A DNA stretch of 64,000 bases from Prochlorococcus sp. AG-347-J21 (GCA_003281455.1 QCBX01000006.1:37027-101026); one strand, 5' to 3'. Positions 8,980-18,111 are shown, numbered from the stretch's first letter. Numbers and translations: made by a program. Notes: generated from the letters alone by a model not told the origin.

Positions 8980-9763
8980 TCTACCCCTTGATCAAAGAAA
9001 TATAATTATTACTCGATCAAAAGAAGGGATACTGGATATAAAAAAGATATTCATAAGCAAGGGAGCTAATGTATTTGATTTACCTGCAATAAGTATTGCT
9101 GATCCTGATGATTTGAATCCTCTTGATGAAGCATTAAATCAAATAAATGATTTTCATTGGATTATTTTTTCCAGTAGTAATGGGATCAAATTTGTGGATA
9201 AAAGACTTAGATACTTTAATAGTTCATTAAAAGAATGTTCTAAAAAAACAAAAATCGCCGTAGTCGGAGAAAAAACCTCAAAAACTCTTGATGATTTTGG
9301 GATTAAGGCTGATTTCATACCTCCAGAATTTGTTGCTGAAAGTTTAATTGATAATTTCCCAGTATCTGGTTATGGACTTCGAGTTTTTTTACCAAGAGTT
9401 CAAACAGGTGGTAGGGATTTAATTGCAGATCAATTTAGAAAGGCTGGTTCTCGTGTATTTGAGGTTGCTGCATATGAAACTAGATGTCCTGAATCAATTC
9501 CGGAAGACACACTTGATATTATTTCTAATCGAAAAGTCGATGCAATTATTTTCTCAAGCGGTAAAACCGTAGTAAATGCTGCTTTTTTACTAGAAAAAAA
9601 ACTTGGTAAAAAATGGTTAGAATATTTTGACCAAATTAAGTTATTAACTATTGGACCTCAGACAACAAAAATATGTAACAAGATTTTTGGAAGAGTTGAT
9701 AGTCAGGCACAAAAATATACTTTTGAAGGACTACTAGATGTAGCAATTAATATTTTTAATTAG
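8966..9763 (+). CDS. hemD: Uroporphyrinogen-III synthase
   Basis: 265 residues from the ATG at 8966, which follows a purine-rich GAGGAAAAGG ribosome site; a TTG at 8954 would add four. HemD cyclises hydroxymethylbilane to uroporphyrinogen III, the precursor of chlorophyll and heme. The two-lobed fold is shown by NIIITRSKEG at the start, WIIFSSSNGIKF, KIAVVGEKT, FIPPEFVAESLI, LRVFLPR, DAIIFSSGKTV and LLTIGPQT. Overlap with rbfA suggests coupled translation. Its end overlaps the SRPBCC gene tail to tail by 8 bases. Confidence 0.92.
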   Translation: MPKVDLPLDQRNIIITRSKEGILDIKKIFISKGANVFDLPAISIADPDDLNPLDEALNQINDFHWIIFSSSNGIKFVDKRLRYFNSSLKECSKKTKIAVVGEKTSKTLDDFGIKADFIPPEFVAESLIDNFPVSGYGLRVFLPRVQTGGRDLIADQFRKAGSRVFEVAAYETRCPESIPEDTLDIISNRKVDAIIFSSGKTVVNAAFLLEKKLGKKWLEYFDQIKLLTIGPQTTKICNKIFGRVDSQAQKYTFEGLLDVAINIFN

Positions 9764-10226
9764 AAAAATTTTTTGTATAGTTCTTTTCAACTAAATCTTT
9801 GAACCTATCAATATTTGCCTGTAATTCGTTTGTAACCATTTTGCCTAAAATATTTTCTTCCATAAACCTAGCAATCATTTTTGGTAATTCATAAGATATG
9901 GCTAAATTGACCGTTGTGATTTGATCAGTTTTACTTTCGAAAACTACTGATCCCTCAGTTGGTAAACCTCCTATTGATTTCCATTTAAGTTTGCTTTTTT
10001 CAACCCTTTCTGTAATTTGAGCTTTCCATTTAAACCTAAAGCCATTTGCCGCTAAAGTCCATTCTGTTAAATCTGGTAACGTATTAGTTTCTTCGTCAAC
10101 TGTTTTTACAGATTCAATCCAGCTCATCCAAAGTGACATTGAGTCCAAATCGCTCCATGTATCCCATACATTTTCAAGAGGCGCATTAACAACTGTTATT
10201 ACATCATGTTTTAGCCAAGTACCCAT
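9756..10226 (-). CDS. SRPBCC (START/polyketide-cyclase-like) family protein
   Basis: 156 residues of the SRPBCC ligand-binding fold: it opens with HDVITVVNAPLENVWDTWSD, the usual first strand and helix, and shows SVVFESKTDQITTVNLAISY in the last sheet before the C-terminal helix. These proteins bind hydrophobic ligands in a deep cavity. It lies 3 bases downstream of crtQ on the same strand, so a role in carotenoid or lipid binding is possible, but this is only context. No signal peptide or membrane segment. Confidence 0.8.
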   Translation of the reverse strand: MGTWLKHDVITVVNAPLENVWDTWSDLDSMSLWMSWIESVKTVDEETNTLPDLTEWTLAANGFRFKWKAQITERVEKSKLKWKSIGGLPTEGSVVFESKTDQITTVNLAISYELPKMIARFMEENILGKMVTNELQANIDRFKDLVEKNYTKNFSN

Positions 10227-10229
10227 GAA

Positions 10230-11684
10230 TTAACTTACTGCAAGATTTTTTGCTAATTCGGCTTTCTTCTCTAAAATTGCGGCGGCAGCTAAATGACCAC
10301 TCATTGTAGCTCCTTCCATAGAGTCTATATAATCTTGTTTTGTATAACTACCAGCCATGAAGAAATTAGATATAGATGTTTTTTGATCGGGTCTGAAAGG
10401 TTCCATACCGGGAGCTTCTCTATAAAGTGATTGTGGAATTTGTACCACGTTACTCCAAAGCAATTGAAGGTTTTTTGAGGATGGGAATAGGCGGCGAACC
10501 TCTTTATCTATTTCTTTTGTAATTCTTTCTGTGGATCTTCCCATCCATCTATCGCCAGGAGTTAAAACACATTGGAGAAGTGATCCCATATCTTTTTTTC
10601 TATAGTCTGCTGGACTTGCCAGTGCTAGATCAGCAAAACAACTGAAAGAGGCATCAGCAGAATAAAGAAGGTTATCTAGTCCAATTGGTTCGTTTCCAGT
10701 ATTATCTTTTTCTAATTCAGTAACCCAACCGTCATATCTTAATTGGATTGTGGCAACAGCTACAGCTCTAAGTTTTTTTAAACCTTCAAATTCTTTAAAT
10801 TGATACCATTCTTTTGGAATTATTTTTTTTATTCCAGGAACATCACAAGCAGCTAAAAATTTATCTGCAAACACTGCCTTAATTCCTTCAGGAGAAGATA
10901 TTTTTAATTGATTTACTGAATAAGAGGAAGATTCCTTTTCATAAATGATTTCTTCTACCTTATGGTTAAGATGTATTTTTGCTCCTTTGTTTGTGATGTA
11001 GTCGACAATAGGTTGAGTTAACCACTTATGCGGAGAACCTTTTAAAAGATTAAGTTTTGAGGCTTCTGTTTTTGAAGCAAACATCATAAATATAGTTAGC
11101 ATGCATCTTGCTGAAATATCTTTGCAATTAATAAAACCTAAAGCGTATGCGATAGGATCCCACATTCTTTCTAAGCTTTTTTCACTTCCACCATGGTTTA
11201 AAAACCATTCTTTAAAACTAATTCTATCTAGATTTCTAATTATATTCATTGCGCCTTCATAGTCTATCAATCCTCTAACTATTGGGCTTGTCCCTAAAGC
11301 TAAGGCATTTCTGAACTTATCTACCCAAGTAAGTTGTTCGGTGGTAAAAAAAGCTTTAAGTCCATTAAATGGAGCACCTAAAGGGAATCTGAAGTCTAAA
11401 GATTTTAAATTACCACCATTATTAATAAATAGATGAGTATGATCTTTGGGGAGTAAATTGTCTAGAGCTCCCACTTTTTTCATTAATTTAAAAAGATTTG
11501 CATAATTGTAAAAAAATACATGTAAACCCATTTCTATATGGTTACCATCCTTATCTTCCCAACTTCCTACTTTACCTCCCCAAAATGACCTGCTCTCGAA
11601 AATTTCCACTTCGTGGCCTTCATCAACTAAATTGACTGCTGCTGTAAGGCCAGCTAATCCAGAACCAACTATTGCAATTTTCAC
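10230..11684 (-). CDS. crtQ: Zeta-carotene desaturase
   Basis: 484 residues. CrtQ/Zds introduces two double bonds into zeta-carotene through neurosporene to yield 7,9,7',9'-tetra-cis-lycopene. The FAD-binding Rossmann motif [20 protein letters not shown] is at the N-terminus, [20 protein letters not shown] follows, and the C-terminal FAD motif [20 protein letters not shown] is complete. The [13 protein letters not shown] stretch and YNYANL form separate it from phytoene desaturase (crtP in this window has FFGAYPNML). ATG start. The Fe-S carrier gene diverges from it across about 100 bases. Confidence 0.95.
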   Translation of the reverse strand: MKIAIVGSGLAGLTAAVNLVDEGHEVEIFESRSFWGGKVGSWEDKDGNHIEMGLHVFFYNYANLFKLMKKVGALDNLLPKDHTHLFINNGGNLKSLDFRFPLGAPFNGLKAFFTTEQLTWVDKFRNALALGTSPIVRGLIDYEGAMNIIRNLDRISFKEWFLNHGGSEKSLERMWDPIAYALGFINCKDISARCMLTIFMMFASKTEASKLNLLKGSPHKWLTQPIVDYITNKGAKIHLNHKVEEIIYEKESSSYSVNQLKISSPEGIKAVFADKFLAACDVPGIKKIIPKEWYQFKEFEGLKKLRAVAVATIQLRYDGWVTELEKDNTGNEPIGLDNLLYSADASFSCFADLALASPADYRKKDMGSLLQCVLTPGDRWMGRSTERITKEIDKEVRRLFPSSKNLQLLWSNVVQIPQSLYREAPGMEPFRPDQKTSISNFFMAGSYTKQDYIDSMEGATMSGHLAAAAILEKKAELAKNLAVS

Positions 11685-11783
11685 TTTTTATTAGAATTAT
11701 AACAAATCAAGTTTGGATAACGTTTGTTCTATGCATCCTATCGATTAAGTTTTTATATTATAAATAGTAGAAATCCCTTGTTT

Positions 11784-12176
11784 ATGGAAAATGTAGAAGT
11801 TAAACAGGAAATTAAAAATTCTGATGATGGCAAAGGTATCTTAATTACGAATGATGCTATAGAACAAATTTCAAATTTATTGAAGGGCCAAAGTGATAAA
11901 AAAGCACTAAGGGTAGGAGTAAGATCAGGCGGTTGTAGTGGAATGAGTTATACGATGGATTTTATAGGAACTGATGAAATAAATCCCGATGATAAAGTAT
12001 ATGATTATTCATTAAAAGCTGATCAAAGCTTTCAAGTGGTTTGTGATCCTAAAAGTCTTTTATATATTTATGGAATGCAGTTAGATTTTAGTAAGGAATT
12101 AATTGGAGGTGGTTTTAATTTTGTAAATCCCAATGCCTCTCAAACTTGTGGTTGTGGAAGCTCCTTTGCAGTTTAA
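11784..12176 (+). CDS. A-type iron-sulfur carrier (HesB/IscA/SufA family)
   Basis: 130 residues from the ATG at 11784; an in-frame TTG far upstream would add a T-rich 20-residue stretch unlike the family. The three cluster-binding cysteines are present: RSGGCSGMSY in the middle and TCGCGSSF at the C-terminus. These proteins carry 4Fe-4S or 2Fe-2S clusters to target enzymes, in cyanobacteria alongside the SUF system. The N-terminal 25 residues are variable and charged. No other suf gene is in the window. The next gene follows after 6 bases. Confidence 0.92.
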   Translation: MENVEVKQEIKNSDDGKGILITNDAIEQISNLLKGQSDKKALRVGVRSGGCSGMSYTMDFIGTDEINPDDKVYDYSLKADQSFQVVCDPKSLLYIYGMQLDFSKELIGGGFNFVNPNASQTCGCGSSFAV

Positions 12177-12182
12177 TAAATA

Positions 12183-12611
12183 ATGAATAACGAAATTAAT
12201 CCCATCGAAGAGGATTTTAATGCAGCTTTATCAAGATACAAAGCAGGGCAAGATTTAATTCCAATCGTTCAAGATTTTCAAAAAATTATACAGCAAATTC
12301 CAAATCATTTTGCTGCTTGGACTTGTTTATCATGGCTTCAATTACTTTTGAAAAATAATGAAGAAGCTTTGTCAGCTGCCAGACAAGCTGTTCGATTAAA
12401 TCAGCAAGATCCACAAGCAAGAATGAATTTGTCTTTAGCTCTTTTGGCTACCAATAATAAAGGTGTCAGGGATCATATTGAGTTAATAAAAAAAATGTCT
12501 ATGATGATGCCAGATGTGAAAAGTGAGTTAAAAGAATCTGTTGAAGACGGATTAAGTAGATATCCAGATTGGCCTGAGTTAAACAAAGTAAAAAAATGGT
12601 TGGAATTTTAA
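12183..12611 (+). CDS. Tetratricopeptide-repeat protein
   Basis: 142 residues, soluble. TPR helices are visible: PNHFAAWTCLSWLQLLLKNN then EEALSAARQAVRLNQQDPQA, followed by a less regular C-terminal helix pair ending YPDWPELNKVKKWL. TPRs mediate protein contacts; the partner is unknown. It lies between the Fe-S carrier gene (6-base gap) and the LpxB-like gene (next start 2 bases after its stop), so these probably share a transcript. Confidence 0.75.
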   Translation: MNNEINPIEEDFNAALSRYKAGQDLIPIVQDFQKIIQQIPNHFAAWTCLSWLQLLLKNNEEALSAARQAVRLNQQDPQARMNLSLALLATNNKGVRDHIELIKKMSMMMPDVKSELKESVEDGLSRYPDWPELNKVKKWLEF

Positions 12612-12612
12612 A

Positions 12613-13815
12613 TTGTTTAAGATTTTAATATTAAGTAATGGGCATGGAGAAGATCTATCTGGCAGTCTAATAGCTAAACAATTCGAAAAAAGTGGTTATT
12701 TTGTTCATGCTTTGCCAATTGTTGGTATGGGAAGCCATTACAAAAAAGAACAAATTAAGATTATCGGTAAAACTAAAGAATTTAGAACTGGAGGAATAGG
12801 CTATAATTCTTTAAAGGGAAGACTTACTGAGATATTAGGAGGAGAAATATTTTATGTCTTAAAAAGATTATATTTAACTTTTAAAATAAGAAAAAAATAT
12901 GATTATTTTTTTGTGGTTGGAGATATTGTGCCAGTTTTTTTTGCATGGGTTTGTAAGAAAGATTTTTTTACATATCTAGTTGCTTATTCCAGCCATTATG
13001 AGGGGAAGTTGAAATTACCATGGCCTTCTAAATTTTTCTTGCTCTCACAAAAAGCAAAAAAAATATATTCGAGAGATTCCCTTACAGCTAATGATTTAAC
13101 ATTGCAATTAAAAAAGAAAGTGTCTTTTTTAGGCAACCCATTTATGGATAAGTTTTTTCCTAGAAACAAAGAATTAAATAAAGCTGAATTTAGTATTGGA
13201 TTATTTCCAGGAAGTAGATTCCCTGAGATTTTAGATAATTTTGTTTTTATTTTAGAGGTATTAGAAGCATTGTCAGATTTAAGATATTTTCAAAAAATTC
13301 AGTTTAATTTTGCAATAGTTAATGCTCTATCTTCATTAAAGATAAAGGAGATATTTCAAAAAAGAGGATGGTTAAAAATAGAAAATATAAAAAATAATAA
13401 TTTCTTAAAATTCCGATATAAATTTTTAGAAGTGAATATATATTGGAATAATTTTGACAAAATATTATTGAAAAGTAGATGCTGTATCAGCATGGCAGGA
13501 ACAGCAGCAGAGCAAGCGATTGGATTAGGAAAACCGGTTATTCAGATTGAAGGTAAAGGTCCACAATTTACAAGAACTTTTGCAGAAGCTCAAAGACGTT
13601 TGCTTGGAAAATATGTTTTTTGTGCCACTAATTATAAAGATAAGAATGATCAAATTAATCAGACAATAAAATTGATCATAAAAATAATATACCTTATACA
13701 GCTGAATAAGAAGTTTATGATCTCATGTAATGAAAATGCTAAAAAAAGACTGGGTGAAAACAATGCTTGTCTTAAAATGGTTGATGATATGAATATTGTT
13801 ATAAAAAATGACTAA
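12613..13815 (+). CDS. LpxB-like glycosyltransferase (lipid-A-disaccharide synthase-related)
   Basis: 400 residues with a TTG start at 12613, two bases after the previous stop. ILSNGHGEDLSGSLIA at the N-terminus and SMAGTAAEQAIGLGKPVIQI in the C-terminal lobe are the marks of the cyanobacterial and plant group related to LpxB (TIGR03492 type), a GT-B fold enzyme. True LpxB joins two UDP-diacylglucosamine units. This group is distinct and its product is not established, although a role in envelope or glycolipid synthesis is likely. A membrane-associating hydrophobic patch YDYFFVVGDIVPVFFAWVC lies near 98-116. It overlaps the next gene by 8 bases. Confidence 0.8.
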   Translation: MFKILILSNGHGEDLSGSLIAKQFEKSGYFVHALPIVGMGSHYKKEQIKIIGKTKEFRTGGIGYNSLKGRLTEILGGEIFYVLKRLYLTFKIRKKYDYFFVVGDIVPVFFAWVCKKDFFTYLVAYSSHYEGKLKLPWPSKFFLLSQKAKKIYSRDSLTANDLTLQLKKKVSFLGNPFMDKFFPRNKELNKAEFSIGLFPGSRFPEILDNFVFILEVLEALSDLRYFQKIQFNFAIVNALSSLKIKEIFQKRGWLKIENIKNNNFLKFRYKFLEVNIYWNNFDKILLKSRCCISMAGTAAEQAIGLGKPVIQIEGKGPQFTRTFAEAQRRLLGKYVFCATNYKDKNDQINQTIKLIIKIIYLIQLNKKFMISCNENAKKRLGENNACLKMVDDMNIVIKND

Positions 13816-14077
13816 GGAGAATAATCAAAATAAGTTAAAACAAATTATCGATAATTTGTTATTAATAAATTTATTTATAGTCATTTTTTTTGCAATATTT
13901 TTTATTTTTGCAATCGTCATGCAATTTAATGGCATATATATTTTTATTAATTTTATTCAGATAGTTTGGAATCCTCTTGTAGTTCCATTGATAACAATTC
14001 TTATTATTGGTGCTTTAGTAAACGGTATTAATTCTTGGTGGAGGCGTAAATTGCTTTCTCAAGAAGAGGATATTTGA
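13808..14077 (+). CDS. Small two-helix membrane protein, unknown function
   Basis: 89 residues. Two long hydrophobic segments (about 19-44 and 52-73) are joined by a short loop, followed by GINSWWRRKLLSQEEDI, a positive-inside tail. I do not recognise the family beyond a picocyanobacterial look. The start overlaps the LpxB-like gene by 8 bases, so expression with it is likely and an accessory membrane role for that enzyme is conceivable. Its last 50 bases overlap convergently with the epimerase gene. Confidence 0.65.
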   Translation: MTKENNQNKLKQIIDNLLLINLFIVIFFAIFFIFAIVMQFNGIYIFINFIQIVWNPLVVPLITILIIGALVNGINSWWRRKLLSQEEDI

Positions 14078-14954
14078 AAGTATAATTTTTTAGTTTACTG
14101 CTTATTACTTTTTGTCCTTCCAATACAACTTTTGCTCCATCTCCTAACAATATTTTTAGAACCGCTCCAGGCACTGGAAGTAAATTAGGTCTATTCAGAC
14201 ATTTGCCTAAAGTCTGAGAAAATTCTCTCATTAATACTGGATTTGGTGCAACAGCATTAAATACTCCTGAATACTTTTTATCAACTAATGCTTGAGTAAT
14301 TAATGCACATAAATCAGTTCTATGAATCCAACTCATCCATTGCTTACCATCTCCAATTGGTCCACCTAATCCAACTTTAAATATAGGGAGCATTTTTCCT
14401 AATGCGCCTCCATCTGCCTCTAGAACTATTCCAATTCTAAAAATAACTAACCTTGAGAAAAATGGTTTTTCAGCAGCTACCGCTTCCCATTTTTTGCAAA
14501 GATTAGCTAAAAAGTCTTTTCCTCCATTACTATTTTCAGTGAATTCACCAGACAAACTTGTACCGTAATAACCTATTGCTGATCCATTTATAATGACTTT
14601 TGGATTTATTTTTAAATTTTTAAGGGTCTTCATCATAAATTTTGTGGTGTTAATACGACTATTTTCAATCTTCTGTTTTTGTTCGGAAGTCCATTTTTTT
14701 TCTGCTATGGGTTCTCCCATCAGGTTAATAATTCCATCGGTCTCTCTCAAAATATTTAGAAGATTTTCGTTATTCCAGTTTTTTTCTTTTGATAAATCTA
14801 TTTGACAAAACTTAAACTTATTGAAATCTAAATCAACCTTTAATTTACTAATGGGTTTTCTACTTACAATGTATATTTCGTGATTTTCATTGAGTAGTGT
14901 TGGAACTAATTCTTTCCCAACAAATCCAGTGCAGCCAAGTAGTAAAAGACGCAT
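14028..14954 (-). CDS. SDR-family epimerase (TIGR01777 / SDR39U1-like)
   Basis: 308 residues from ATG at 14954, where MRLLLLGCTGFVGKELVPTL gives the NAD(P)-binding Rossmann motif GxxGxxG. The longer frame up to 15122 would add 56 unrelated residues and run into ndhO, so I reject it. INLMGEPIAEKKWT, INGSAIGYYG (active-site tyrosine region) and the C-terminal DUF1731-like LPVPGAVLKILLGD are typical of the TIGR01777 group, related to plant GC1/SulA. Plant and cyanobacterial members affect cell or plastid division, but the reaction is unknown. The end overlaps the membrane protein gene by 50 bases. Confidence 0.88.
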   Translation of the reverse strand: MRLLLLGCTGFVGKELVPTLLNENHEIYIVSRKPISKLKVDLDFNKFKFCQIDLSKEKNWNNENLLNILRETDGIINLMGEPIAEKKWTSEQKQKIENSRINTTKFMMKTLKNLKINPKVIINGSAIGYYGTSLSGEFTENSNGGKDFLANLCKKWEAVAAEKPFFSRLVIFRIGIVLEADGGALGKMLPIFKVGLGGPIGDGKQWMSWIHRTDLCALITQALVDKKYSGVFNAVAPNPVLMREFSQTLGKCLNRPNLLPVPGAVLKILLGDGAKVVLEGQKVISSKLKNYTFKYPLLEKAIYASTKN

Positions 14955-15090
14955 ATCATATTGATGTTTATCATTTAAGGCTATTAAATTTTTTAGATGT
15001 TTGTAATTATTATTCCGGTATAAATTTTTTTCAATATTTTTCAAACAAGTTTTTGTATAATGAATTTCAAATAATTTTCTTGTACCTATT

Positions 15091-15327
15091 ATGACAGATT
15101 CTATTCCAAATAAACCTCTCAAGAAAGGAAGCTTAGTTTTTGTCGATAGAGAAAATTATATAAAAAGTATCGAGGCTCTAGCTAGTGATCTCGATTTACC
15201 TAATTATGTGTTTGAAGGTCCTGGAGAGATTCTCTCAGTCAAAGACGAATATGCTCAGATTCGATGGCGCCGACCTGTTCCAGATGTTTGGTTGAAATTA
15301 GAACAACTTAAAGAATATTTGCAATAA
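15091..15327 (+). CDS. ndhO: NDH-1 subunit O
   Basis: 78 residues, usual length. KKGSLVFVDRENYIKSIEAL near the start and EYAQIRWRRPVPDVWLKLEQ near the end are the NdhO signature. NdhO is a cyanobacterial/plastid-specific subunit on the stromal face of thylakoid NDH-1, near the ferredoxin-binding site of the complex. It is a single-gene unit here, 137 bases from the divergent epimerase start and 10 bases before the convergent J-domain gene. Confidence 0.95.
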   Translation: MTDSIPNKPLKKGSLVFVDRENYIKSIEALASDLDLPNYVFEGPGEILSVKDEYAQIRWRRPVPDVWLKLEQLKEYLQ

Positions 15328-15337
15328 AGTTTTTTAT

Positions 15338-16015
15338 CTAAAAGTTTTTATTTTTTTTCTCTGTAGACATCTTTGATTGGATTCTTTTTGCTTCTTTAAT
15401 CATTTCCTTACCATCAAATAAGTAATTATCTACATATCCTTGTGTATATCTATCAAATTCTGATAGTGCATCTTTAACTTGTGAAAAACAATGATAAAGA
15501 TCGAGGCCTAAAGGTGAAATAGATTTTGGAACTATTTTTTTGTTATAAATTTTTTCAACTTTTTCTATTTTCTTTTGTGAAAGATTTATGTAACTGCAGA
15601 AATTTTCCATTAGTTGGTCATCATATGGATCCGCAGATAGTTCTCTTATTTCGTTTTTCAAAGGTTTAATTATTTGACTAATTAATCTATTGATTGGAGT
15701 GTAAATTTCTTTAATCCATGATTCAACTTCTTTGTCTTTAATTGACGAATTATATTTTTTTGAATTGATTTTTTTTTCCCAATTTTCATTTAATGAATCA
15801 AATGATGAACTGGAAGAGACAAAACTTCTATCATATTTTTCTTTTTTGATAGGGTCATTTAGAGTCTCCCAGGCATTTTGTATTGCAAGAAATCGTTCTT
15901 TTTCTCCCCCTTGATCAGGATGATGTTGCTTGACTAAAGAGCGATATGAAGATTTGATTTCACTTCTGGTTGCATTTTTTTTAAGGCCTAATTCTTCATA
16001 TAAATTTTTTTCCAT
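15338..16015 (-). CDS. J-domain (DnaJ-like) protein
   Basis: 225 residues. The first 65 or so form a J domain: NLYEELGLKKNATRSEIKSS, then the HPD tripeptide in KQHHPDQGG and the helix IQNAWETLNDPIKKEKYD. The remaining 160 residues are helical and lysine-rich, without the glycine/phenylalanine or zinc-finger regions of classical DnaJ, so this is a type III J protein. The HPD motif means it should stimulate an Hsp70 (DnaK). The target specificity of its C-terminal part is unknown. ATG start, 16 bases downstream of cysK on the same strand. Confidence 0.88.
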   Translation of the reverse strand: MEKNLYEELGLKKNATRSEIKSSYRSLVKQHHPDQGGEKERFLAIQNAWETLNDPIKKEKYDRSFVSSSSSFDSLNENWEKKINSKKYNSSIKDKEVESWIKEIYTPINRLISQIIKPLKNEIRELSADPYDDQLMENFCSYINLSQKKIEKVEKIYNKKIVPKSISPLGLDLYHCFSQVKDALSEFDRYTQGYVDNYLFDGKEMIKEAKRIQSKMSTEKKNKNF

Positions 16016-16031
16016 TTTTATAAATTATGGA

Positions 16032-17000
16032 TTAAAGATAACCATCTTTTCTGGCTTGAATTGAAGTATTAGATTCAAACATTGCTGTTGATAAATATCT
16101 TTCACCAAAACTTGGAAGAATAACTATCAATCTTTTGTTAGTTAGTTCTTTCCTTTCACCGATTTTAATAGTTGCTGCTAGAGCTGCACCGCTACTGATG
16201 CCAGATAGAAGCCCTTCCAATCGAGCTAATAAACGCCCATAATAAAATGCTTCATCGTCATCTATTTTTATAATTTCATCAATTAATTTAGTATCCAGTA
16301 CTTTCGGCACGAAACCTGCTCCTATTCCTTGAATCGAATGAGATCCTGCTTTCTCTCCAGAAATCACAGCACTTTTTTTGGGCTCTACAGCATAAATTTT
16401 GCAATTAGGATTAACTGTTTTCAAGAAACGTGCACAACCAGTGATTGTTCCTCCTGTTCCTACTCCTGTAACTAGTCCATCTAAATTGTTATTGGATTGA
16501 GACCATATTTCTTGTGCCGTTGTTCTTTCATGAATATCTGGATTAGCAAAGTTTTCAAATTGATTAAATTGATAGCTATTTGCAATGGTTGCAGACAACT
16601 CATTAGCTAAATCTAAAGCTCCTTTCATTCCTTCTTTCCCAGGCGTTAACTGTAATTCAGCTCCATATGCTCTCAACATTGCCCTCCTCTCAATACTCAT
16701 CGTATCGGGCATAGTTAATATCAATTTATAGCCTTTTGCTGCAGCAACCATTGCTAATGCGATGCCCGTATTCCCACTTGTGGCTTCAATCAACGTTGTT
16801 TTATCTGGTTTTATCAATCCGTCTTCTTCTGCTTTGCATAACATTGAATAAGCGATGCGATCCTTAACGGACGCTGATGGATTGAAACTTTCTAGTTTGG
16901 CTATTATTTCTGGATAGCAATTAAAATGCTTTCTGATTCGATTTAATTTAACTAACGGGGTATTTCCAACAAGAGAAGTTATATCATTTGCTATTTCCAT
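16032..17000 (-). CDS. cysK: Cysteine synthase (O-acetylserine sulfhydrylase)
   Basis: 322 residues. A PLP enzyme replacing the acetyl group of O-acetylserine with sulfide. The PLP lysine is in FNPSASVKDRIAYSML near residues 40-55, the TSGNTGIALAMVAA loop binds substrate, TGVGTGGTITG holds the PLP phosphate, and SGISSGAA is near the C-terminus. The opening DITSLVGNTPLVKLNRI is typical. ATG start. A perfect 9-bp inverted repeat (17036-17058) lies 36 bases upstream of the start and may be an operator. Confidence 0.96.
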   Translation of the reverse strand: MEIANDITSLVGNTPLVKLNRIRKHFNCYPEIIAKLESFNPSASVKDRIAYSMLCKAEEDGLIKPDKTTLIEATSGNTGIALAMVAAAKGYKLILTMPDTMSIERRAMLRAYGAELQLTPGKEGMKGALDLANELSATIANSYQFNQFENFANPDIHERTTAQEIWSQSNNNLDGLVTGVGTGGTITGCARFLKTVNPNCKIYAVEPKKSAVISGEKAGSHSIQGIGAGFVPKVLDTKLIDEIIKIDDDEAFYYGRLLARLEGLLSGISSGAALAATIKIGERKELTNKRLIVILPSFGERYLSTAMFESNTSIQARKDGYL

Positions 17001-17035
17001 GAAATGATCTTTGAAAAATTAAAAATACAATCTAC

Positions 17036-17058
17036 TAAATACATGATAAATGTATTTA
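17036..17058. promoter_or_regulatory. Inverted repeat upstream of cysK, candidate operator
   Basis: TAAATACAT (17036-17044), loop GATAA, then its exact reverse complement ATGTATTTA (17050-17058). It sits 36 bases before the cysK ATG in a 155-base divergent spacer, where a regulator of sulfur metabolism could bind. No U-run follows, so it is not a terminator. Palindromes are common in AT-rich DNA, which limits confidence. It does not fit NtcA (GTA-N8-TAC). Confidence 0.4.
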
Positions 17059-17155
17059 TAGATCTTTTATCAAATTTTCTCAAAAGAATTTAATTTAAAA
17101 TAACTTTCTGCATAAAAAAAATTTACTATTATAAAAGGTAGTTTTTATAATTATT

Positions 17156-17428
17156 ATGTATTCTCTGGAACTAAGTCTGAGATATTCGCCTTTTCCACTT
17201 TCAATTCAGAAGAAAGAATTTGATGATGTTAAAAGAATTTATGCTGAAATAAAAACTGCCATGAATGAAACTTTAGAATCCTCAAACTTGATCGAATTAA
17301 GTTGTGATAAAGTGCAAGATAAATTAATTACTGTAAGAGCTAAAGAAATCATTTCTGTACAGATATATGAAAAATCTTCAGTAGCAGGAGGTGCTAAAAG
17401 ACCAGGGTTTTCTCTAAATATAGATTGA
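17156..17428 (+). CDS. Conserved small picocyanobacterial protein, unknown function
   Basis: 90 residues, soluble. It begins YSLELSLRYSPFPLSIQKKE and ends SSVAGGAKRPGFSLNID. I know this pattern as a conserved small protein of marine cyanobacteria, without a described function. There are no cysteine pairs, signal peptide or membrane segments. It lies directly upstream of the ABC ATPase, whose possible TTG start overlaps its stop, so the two are likely co-transcribed. Confidence 0.65.
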   Translation: MYSLELSLRYSPFPLSIQKKEFDDVKRIYAEIKTAMNETLESSNLIELSCDKVQDKLITVRAKEIISVQIYEKSSVAGGAKRPGFSLNID

Positions 17429-17436
17429 TAGAATTA

Positions 17437-18111
17437 ATGCGAGATTCCCTTGAAAGTGAAATACCTCATATTAAATTTAGAGATGTTTCTTTTTCATATC
17501 CTGGAGAGAAAGAAAATTTAATTTTTCAATGTAACTTCTCAATAAAAAAACCTGGATTTTGGATGGTCGTAGGTAAAAACGGAAGCGGAAAAAGTACTCT
17601 TTTAAAATTAATTAATGGAATAATCAAACCCAAAAATGGTGAAATTGATTCCAATGCGAATGTTGGCATGGTGTTTCAAAACCCTGATCATCAAATATTG
17701 ATGCCAAATTGTAGGAGTGAACTTCTGATTAATATTAATCAGAATATAAGTCAAAATGAAATTAATAAAAAAATTGAATATGTGCTTGATCAGGTAGGAA
17801 TGACTGGTTTTGAAAAAAGGCCAGTTCATACTTTGAGCGGAGGACAAAAACAACGCTTAACTATTGCATGCGCTCTGATTAGTAATAGAAATTTTATTCT
17901 TTTAGATGAGCCTACAGCGTTACTTGATCAAACCAGCCAATTAAAAGTTTTACAAACTATTAAAAATCTTACAAGTGACCATAAAAAACCTTTATCAGCT
18001 TTGTGGATTACTCATCGTTATGAAGAATTAACTTATGCTGATGCGGTAGCAGAATTGAAAAATGGTTTTTTATCTAGCTGGCAAGAACCATCAAAATTTC
18101 AATATAATTAA
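17437..18111 (+). CDS. ABC transporter ATP-binding protein (CbiO/EcfA-like)
   Basis: 224 residues from the ATG at 17437; a TTG at 17425 overlapping the previous stop would add four. Complete nucleotide-binding domain: IKFRDVSFSYPG, Walker A GKNGSGKSTLL, Q-loop MVFQNPDHQI, signature LSGGQKQRL, Walker B FILLDEPTALLD and the switch histidine in LWITHRYEEL. The VFQNPDHQ form resembles ATPases of energy-coupling-factor and cobalt/nickel importers. No membrane partner or substrate-binding gene is nearby, so the transported substrate and partner are unknown. Confidence 0.88.
   Translation: MRDSLESEIPHIKFRDVSFSYPGEKENLIFQCNFSIKKPGFWMVVGKNGSGKSTLLKLINGIIKPKNGEIDSNANVGMVFQNPDHQILMPNCRSELLININQNISQNEINKKIEYVLDQVGMTGFEKRPVHTLSGGQKQRLTIACALISNRNFILLDEPTALLDQTSQLKVLQTIKNLTSDHKKPLSALWITHRYEELTYADAVAELKNGFLSSWQEPSKFQYN

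Noticed and set aside
14955..15122. 56-codon N-terminal extension of the SDR epimerase
   Set aside because: The Rossmann motif begins right after the ATG at 14954; the extension overlaps the start of ndhO and looks like spacer translation.
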